The notes under the pieces: model-generated
What the model was told of the DNA's origin: nothing
What the model saw: the letters and a program-made list of their open reading frames with translations, nothing else
The model's database searches: none
In this document: in pieces, positions 60,501-64,000 of the stretch
Layout of the letters: each line of letters begins with the position of its first letter
Numbering within the stretch: position 1 is the first letter of the stretch
Translations under genes and position numbers: made by a program
NCBI GenBank assembly: GCA_964244065.1
Contig: CAXTHH010000002.1
Coordinates: 1 to 64,000, forward strand
Direction: 5' to 3'
From: JASLDZ01 sp964244065
Lineage (GTDB): Bacteria > Pseudomonadota > Alphaproteobacteria > Caulobacterales > Caulobacteraceae
DNA length: 64,000 nt

Positions 60501-62376
60501 CGTGTTCGGCAACGGCGCCCTGCTGAGCAAGTGCATCCGCCTGGTCGCCGCCTTCGACCATCGCCACGTCTTCCTCGACCCCGAACCGGATCCCGCGACC
60601 AGCTGGACCGAGCGCGCCCGCATGTTCGCCCTGCCGCGCTCCAGCTGGGAGGACTACGACCGGGCGCTGATCTCCCCGGGCGGGGGCGTCTTCTCCCGCG
60701 CGCTCAAGTCGGTCCCGCTCAGCCCGCAGGTCCGGGCCATGCTGGGCGTGGCCGAGGCGGAGCTGCCCCCCGCCGACCTGATCCGCGCCATCCTGCGCAT
60801 GGAGGTTGAGCTGCTCTACCTCGGCGGCATCGGCACCTACGTGAAGGCGCCCGGCGAGACCCACGGCGACGTGGGCGACAAGGCCAACGACGCGGTGCGC
60901 ATCGACGCGGGCGAGCTGCGCGCCAAGGTGGTGGGCGAGGGCGCCAACCTCGGCTTCACCCAGGCGGGCCGCATCGCCTTCGCCCGCGGCGGTGGGCGCA
61001 TCAACACGGACGCCATCGACAACTCGGCCGGCGTCGACACCTCCGACCACGAGGTGAACATCAAGATCCTGCTCGGCCAGGCGATCCGCGACGGCCTCCT
61101 GGCCGCGGGCGACCGCGACGCCCTCCTGGCCTCCATGACCGACGAGGTGGCCGAGCACGTGCTGGCGCACAACCGGGCGCAGACGCTGGCGCTCAGCCTG
61201 CAGGAGATGGACGCGGTCGAGGAGCTGGACGCCCACGCCCGCTTCATGGCCGACCTGGTCGCCGCAGGCCGTCTGGACCGCCACGTCGAGGGCCTGCCCG
61301 GCCCGCAGGCGCTGGCCGACCTGCGCGCCGCCGGCCGCGGCCTGACCCGGCCCGAGCTGGCCGTGCTCACCGCCTACGGCAAGCTGGAGCTCTCCGCCGC
61401 CCTGGTGGAGGGCGCGACGCCCGACGACCCGTGGTTCGAGCGCACGCTGGCGGACTACTTCCCCGACGCCCTGGCGCGGTTCGAGGACGGCATGCGCCGC
61501 CACCGGCTGCGGCGCGAGATCGTCGCCACCGTGCTCGCCAACCGGGTGGTGGACTGGTGCGGCCCGACCTTCGTCGACCGGGTGCGCGCGGCCACGGGCG
61601 CCGACGCCGGCGCGATCACCGAGGCGTTCGAGGCGGCGCGCGCCGTGTTCGGGCTGGAGGCGGTCTGGAGCGAGATCGCCGTGCTCGGCCCCGAGGCCCC
61701 GGCCCGCGCCCAGCTGGCGCTGCACCGCGAGGTGGCGCGCGCGGTCCGCGCCCACGCCTTCTGGATCGCCCGGCGAGAGGCGCTCAATCCCCGCCCGGGC
61801 GGGGTCCAGGCGCTGGTGGACGCCTACCGCCCCGCGGCCGACGCCCTGGGCCAGGGCGGGGCGGACCTGCTCAGCCCCTTCGAGCGCGAGACGGTGGCGC
61901 GCCGCGCCGCCAGCCTGCGCGAGGCGGGGGCCCCGCCCGAGCTCGCCGCCCGCGTCGCCGCCCTGCGCGCGGCCACGGCCACCGTGGAGATCGCCGACCT
62001 GGCCCGCGACCTCGGCCGCGACCCCGCCGAGGCCGCGCGCATGTTCGCCGCGGCGGGGGACGCCTTCGGCTTCGACCGGCTGCGCGCCGCCGCCGCCGCC
62101 CTGCCGGCCGCCGATCCCTACGAGCGCACCGCGCTCCGCGGCCTCGTCGCCGACCTCACCGCCGAGCAGACCGACCTGGCGCGCGCCGCCCTGGCGGGCG
62201 CGCACCCCGCCGAGCCGGCGCCCGCCGCCCTGGAGCGCTGGGCCGCTCCCCGCGGCGAGGCGGTGGCGCGGGCGCGCCGCACGGTGGCGGAGATCGAGAC
62301 GGGCGGCGGCGGCTGGACCTTCGCCAAGCTCACCATCGCCAACGCCGCCCTGCGCCAGGCGGCGTCCGTCGGTTGA
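57583..62376 (+). CDS. gdhZ: NAD-dependent glutamate dehydrogenase, 180-kDa class
   Basis: Large catabolic enzyme (1597 residues) converting glutamate to 2-oxoglutarate and ammonia. It has ACT-like N-terminal regulatory domains, then the catalytic core with GLRWSDRRDDFRTEVLGLVK, the lysine-containing VPVGSKGGFFPKLP, GDMSGDVFGNG and VVGEGANLGFTQAGR, and a long helical C-terminal domain. Length fits the L_180 class (about 1600). In C. crescentus GdhZ also inhibits FtsZ assembly; whether that holds here cannot be told. Convergent with the Rrf2 gene, 9 bases between. Confidence 0.96.
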   Translation: MLAPADPTRPLAQAFAAALGSDADAQAAEFLRQAAQDVRDDELPGVGADDLACVLAGFWRFARAADGGEAATLDLRPASGAGGRPLGVDLLYAVQADAPFLVDSLMGEVADMGLDVRAMFHPVVGGRSTILVVLGEVGADRREAVLSRARETFADVRMAVADHAAMRDRMAERAAELVSSPAGRERSGPMLDEHLAFLRWLEHERFTFLGARDYLYPRDATGAYAAEEPSVVQGTSLGVLRDLARPVLRRGSEPAMRTDKLAAYLDADAPLVVAKSNLRSRVHRHAYMDYVGVKRYGADGRAVGETRFVGLFTAEAYEEPAREIPLIRRKLADVLARSVADPLGHTGKRLRHIVETFPRDELFQMSAEELHDTALGVLHLYNRPRVRLFARPDPFGRFMSVLLFTPRDRYDSGVRARVGEILARAWGGRISAFYPAFGEEPLARVHFIIGVTPGEHPRPDLRALEAEVEEAVRTWRDRFEAAVRAAGGPVAETLARWAEAFPVGYRDRYDAAETLADLAVMATPGFQDGLAVRAFRDAACTPRQFRFKLYRRGDHPAPLADIVPVLENMGLKAIEEEAFALRPADGPAVWVQDFLLEDEHGERLRFGDIQTPFEDAFEAVWTGRTENDPFNRLTLELGVSWREAALVRALARYRAQSGLDPSGAVQAQALADNPGVARLILDLFRTRFDPAVATRDGDRVEAAERVFGEITAALQAVASLDADRVLRRIALLVRALKRTNYYQAGPDGTPKPHISFKVASRELEDLPAPKPFREIFVSAPHVEGVHLRFGPVARGGLRWSDRRDDFRTEVLGLVKAQQVKNAVIVPVGSKGGFFPKLPTRGLPPEQVRAQGVEAYRTFLSGLLDVTDNLDAAGAVAHPPAVVISGEGDDPYLVVAADKGTATFSDIANGVARDYGFWLDDAFASGGSAGYDHKAMGITARGAWEAVKRHFREMGKDIQSTPFTMAGVGDMSGDVFGNGALLSKCIRLVAAFDHRHVFLDPEPDPATSWTERARMFALPRSSWEDYDRALISPGGGVFSRALKSVPLSPQVRAMLGVAEAELPPADLIRAILRMEVELLYLGGIGTYVKAPGETHGDVGDKANDAVRIDAGELRAKVVGEGANLGFTQAGRIAFARGGGRINTDAIDNSAGVDTSDHEVNIKILLGQAIRDGLLAAGDRDALLASMTDEVAEHVLAHNRAQTLALSLQEMDAVEELDAHARFMADLVAAGRLDRHVEGLPGPQALADLRAAGRGLTRPELAVLTAYGKLELSAALVEGATPDDPWFERTLADYFPDALARFEDGMRRHRLRREIVATVLANRVVDWCGPTFVDRVRAATGADAGAITEAFEAARAVFGLEAVWSEIAVLGPEAPARAQLALHREVARAVRAHAFWIARREALNPRPGGVQALVDAYRPAADALGQGGADLLSPFERETVARRAASLREAGAPPELAARVAALRAATATVEIADLARDLGRDPAEAARMFAAAGDAFGFDRLRAAAAALPAADPYERTALRGLVADLTAEQTDLARAALAGAHPAEPAPAALERWAAPRGEAVARARRTVAEIETGGGGWTFAKLTIANAALRQAASVG

Positions 62377-62385
62377 GCCCGGCCG

Positions 62386-62805
62386 TCAGTCGGCCTTGAG
62401 CAGGTCGGCGACCGTGATGTGGGACAGGCGGTCGGCCGCCGCGAGGTCGGCCGCCTCGATGGCGCGCAGGACCTGCCGGGGAATGCGCTCGCCCACCGGA
62501 CAGCCCTTGGCGCCCGGCGGCGGACAGCCGAAGTGGGCGCAGCCATTCACCGCGCGGAGCACCTGGTCCAGCGTGATGGCGGTCGGCGCCAGCAGCAGCC
62601 ACGCCCCGCCGGAGGCGCCGGCGCGCGTGCCGATCAGGCCCGCCCGGGCGAGCATGGCGGTGACCCGGCGCACCACCACCGGGTTGGTGGGCATGGAGGC
62701 GGCCAGCGCCGCCGAGCTCACCGCCCCGCCCGGCGCGAAGGCGCCCGCGTGCGCCAGATAGGCGAGCGCATGGGCGGCGACAGGGAATCTCTGGCTGTCG
62801 CTCAT
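62386..62805 (-). CDS. Rrf2 family transcriptional regulator
   Basis: Winged-helix regulator of 139 residues: AAHALAYLAHAG start of helix 1, ALAASMPTNPVVVRRVTAMLARAGL (DNA recognition helix), the wing GTRAGASGGAWLL, and three cysteines Cys89, Cys94 and Cys102 in CAHFGCPPPGAKGCPVG that could bind an iron-sulfur cluster or sense redox/NO. Target unknown. The ATG at 62803-62805 is the family start; the longer frame upstream is not protein-like. The 214-base gap to kup probably carries divergent promoters, one a possible target. Confidence 0.9.
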   Translation of the reverse strand: MSDSQRFPVAAHALAYLAHAGAFAPGGAVSSAALAASMPTNPVVVRRVTAMLARAGLIGTRAGASGGAWLLLAPTAITLDQVLRAVNGCAHFGCPPPGAKGCPVGERIPRQVLRAIEAADLAAADRLSHITVADLLKAD

Positions 62806-63019
62806 GGCGGGCGGGCCGCGGCCTCCGGAACGCGGGCCAACCGTGCCCGCGGGTGTTCCAGTAGATAGGCGCGGCAGGGCCGCGATCAACGCGCGCCCTC
62901 TCCGTTGAACCGCCGGGCTAAACGGACTATCTCGGCGCGCCCGCCGTCGCGGGCTTTGTTTGGAGCGGAATCTTTCGTGCGGCGACCCCGCGACGACGGT
63001 GCGGCTCCGGAGGACGTCG

Positions 63020-64000
63020 ATGGCTGCTGAAGCCCCGGGCGCGGCCGCCGACGGCGACGCCCGCTCCACCGCCGGCGGGGAGAAGCCGGGGTTCCAGATC
63101 GCGCCCCCGTGCGACCCGCCGTCCGGCGACGTCTCCGCCGCCAACGCCGAGCACGTGCTGCACGGCAAGGACAAGCGAAAGCGCCGGCACGCCGGCTTCT
63201 GGGGACTGGCGCTCGGCTCCACGGGCGTGGTGTATGGCGACATCGGGACCAGCCCCCTCTACGCCTTCCGCGCGGCGCTGACCCCGCTGGAGGCGCGGGC
63301 GCGCGAGGCGGACGTGATCGGCGTCGTCTCCCTGGCGCTGTGGGCGATGATCCTGGTGGTCACGGTCAAGTACGTGCTGTTCGTCATGCGCGCCGACAAC
63401 AAGGGCGAGGGCGGCGTGCTCTCGCTGATGGCGCTGGCGCAGCGCGCGATCGGCCGCCGCACCCGGCTGGTGTTCGCGCTGGGCCTGATCGGCGCGGCGC
63501 TGTTCTACGGCGACAGCATCATCACCCCGGCCGTCTCGGTGCTGGGGGCGGAGGACGGGCTCAAGACGCTGCCGGGCATCGGGCCCAAGGTCACCGACAA
63601 GCTGATCATGATCATCAGCATCGTGATCCTGTTCGCCCTGTTCATGGTGCAGTCGCGCGGCACGGCGCGCATCGGCCTGCTGTTCGGGCCGGTGATGGTG
63701 GTCTGGTTCGTGGTGATCGCCGCGATGGGCGTGATGCACATCGCCGACGCGCCGGGCGTCTTCCAGGCGGTGAACCCCTGGTACGGGCTGCGCCTGATCG
63801 CGACCCACGGCTACATCGGCTTCCTTGTGCTCGGCTCGGTGTTCCTGACGGTCACGGGCGGCGAGGCCCTGTACGCCGACATGGGCCACTTCGGCCGCTG
63901 GCCGATCCAGGCGGCGTGGCTGTTCTTCGTGCTGCCCTGCCTGGCGCTGAACTACTTCGGCCAGGGCGCCTTCGTGCTGCACGCGCTGGAGACGGCGCGG
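63020..64000 (+). CDS. kup: KUP family potassium transporter (partial, cut by window end)
   Basis: Potassium uptake permease; the first 327 codons are visible and remain open at the window edge. After a hydrophilic N-terminus of about 65 residues comes LGSTGVVYGDIGTSPLYAF, the KUP signature, then hydrophobic segments, NKGEGGVLSLMALAQ, LFYGDSIITPAVSVLGAEDG and TGGEALYADMGHFG. The ATG at 63020 follows GGAGG (63008-63012) at good spacing. Normal KUP length is about 620-660 residues, so roughly half is present. Confidence 0.95.
   Translation, partial: MAAEAPGAAADGDARSTAGGEKPGFQIAPPCDPPSGDVSAANAEHVLHGKDKRKRRHAGFWGLALGSTGVVYGDIGTSPLYAFRAALTPLEARAREADVIGVVSLALWAMILVVTVKYVLFVMRADNKGEGGVLSLMALAQRAIGRRTRLVFALGLIGAALFYGDSIITPAVSVLGAEDGLKTLPGIGPKVTDKLIMIISIVILFALFMVQSRGTARIGLLFGPVMVVWFVVIAAMGVMHIADAPGVFQAVNPWYGLRLIATHGYIGFLVLGSVFLTVTGGEALYADMGHFGRWPIQAAWLFFVLPCLALNYFGQGAFVLHALETAR

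Noticed and set aside
56284..62205. 1973-codon open frame on the minus strand
   Set aside because: Mirror of the NAD-GDH gene; low-complexity Arg/Gly/Ala/His composition, no domain.
62927..63982. 351-codon minus-strand frame at the right edge
   Set aside because: Antisense to kup, whose KUP signatures are clear on the plus strand.

Overview
The window is chromosomal DNA of a very high-GC alphaproteobacterium, almost certainly a member of Caulobacterales (Caulobacter/Phenylobacterium-like). The strongest marker is a DivL-type pseudo-histidine kinase with tyrosine in place of the H-box histidine (Tyr553, close to Tyr550 of C. crescentus DivL). A TacA-like sigma-54 activator, an NtrZ-like periplasmic protein, a DUF3576 lipoprotein, a 180-kDa-class NAD-glutamate dehydrogenase and a COQ9-rpsU pair agree with this. 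I see no rRNA, tRNA, CRISPR array, insertion sequence or prophage. Most of the region is core genome in short operons.

Layout. 1-7.3 kb: sucC, a DUF2306-like membrane protein, a membrane LytTR regulator, def, COQ9, rpsU (apparently with a CTG start), the cytochrome c maturation set ccmC-ccmD-ccmG, a small unknown gene and an ABC-2 permease. 7.4-14.5 kb: the glutamate synthase locus. Here gltD and gltB are separated by a VOC protein, an MNT nucleotidyltransferase and a HEPN protein, and all four junctions are 4-nt stop/start overlaps. 14.6-21.5 kb: NDUFA9-like protein, holA, lptE, leuS, DUF3576 lipoprotein, NtrZ-like protein. 21.5-31.6 kb: ThiE-like and YggS genes with overlapping 5' ends, M3 peptidase, TacA-like activator, lone ExbD, COG0523 GTPase, DUF1640 protein, rplU with a long tail, rpmA, a GNAT and a glycosyltransferase.

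31.9-42.8 kb: WD40 protein with a duplicated gene tail, nitroreductase-SDR pair, MtgA, a TadG-like vWA protein, arfB, and an rpe-heparinase-nucleotide-sugar dehydratase operon, then a thioredoxin. 42.9-50 kb: acs, DUF3072, an amine-oxidase-type flavoprotein, then a polyamine pair (ornithine/lysine decarboxylase and a deoxyhypusine-synthase-like homospermidine synthase). 50-64 kb: mutS-queG, divL, an AI-2E family transporter, NAD-GDH, an Rrf2 regulator and the start of kup, cut by the window edge.

Functional threads are glutamate/nitrogen metabolism (gltBD, NAD-GDH, NtrZ-like), cell-cycle and development control (divL, TacA-like), envelope biogenesis (lptE, mtgA, heparinase/dehydratase, TadG-like), translation (rpsU, rplU, rpmA, leuS, def, arfB, queG) and polyamines.

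Intergenic spaces are unusually rich in long palindromic repeats. One family has six copies. Others sit beside lptE, acs, the decarboxylase and the AI-2E transporter genes, and one lies inside the N-terminal coding region of mtgA. The most unusual points are the HEPN/MNT module threaded through the glutamate synthase operon, the CTG-start rpsU, the repeat inside mtgA, the duplicated WD40 gene tail with its repeat, and a possible leader peptide and hairpin ahead of the decarboxylase.
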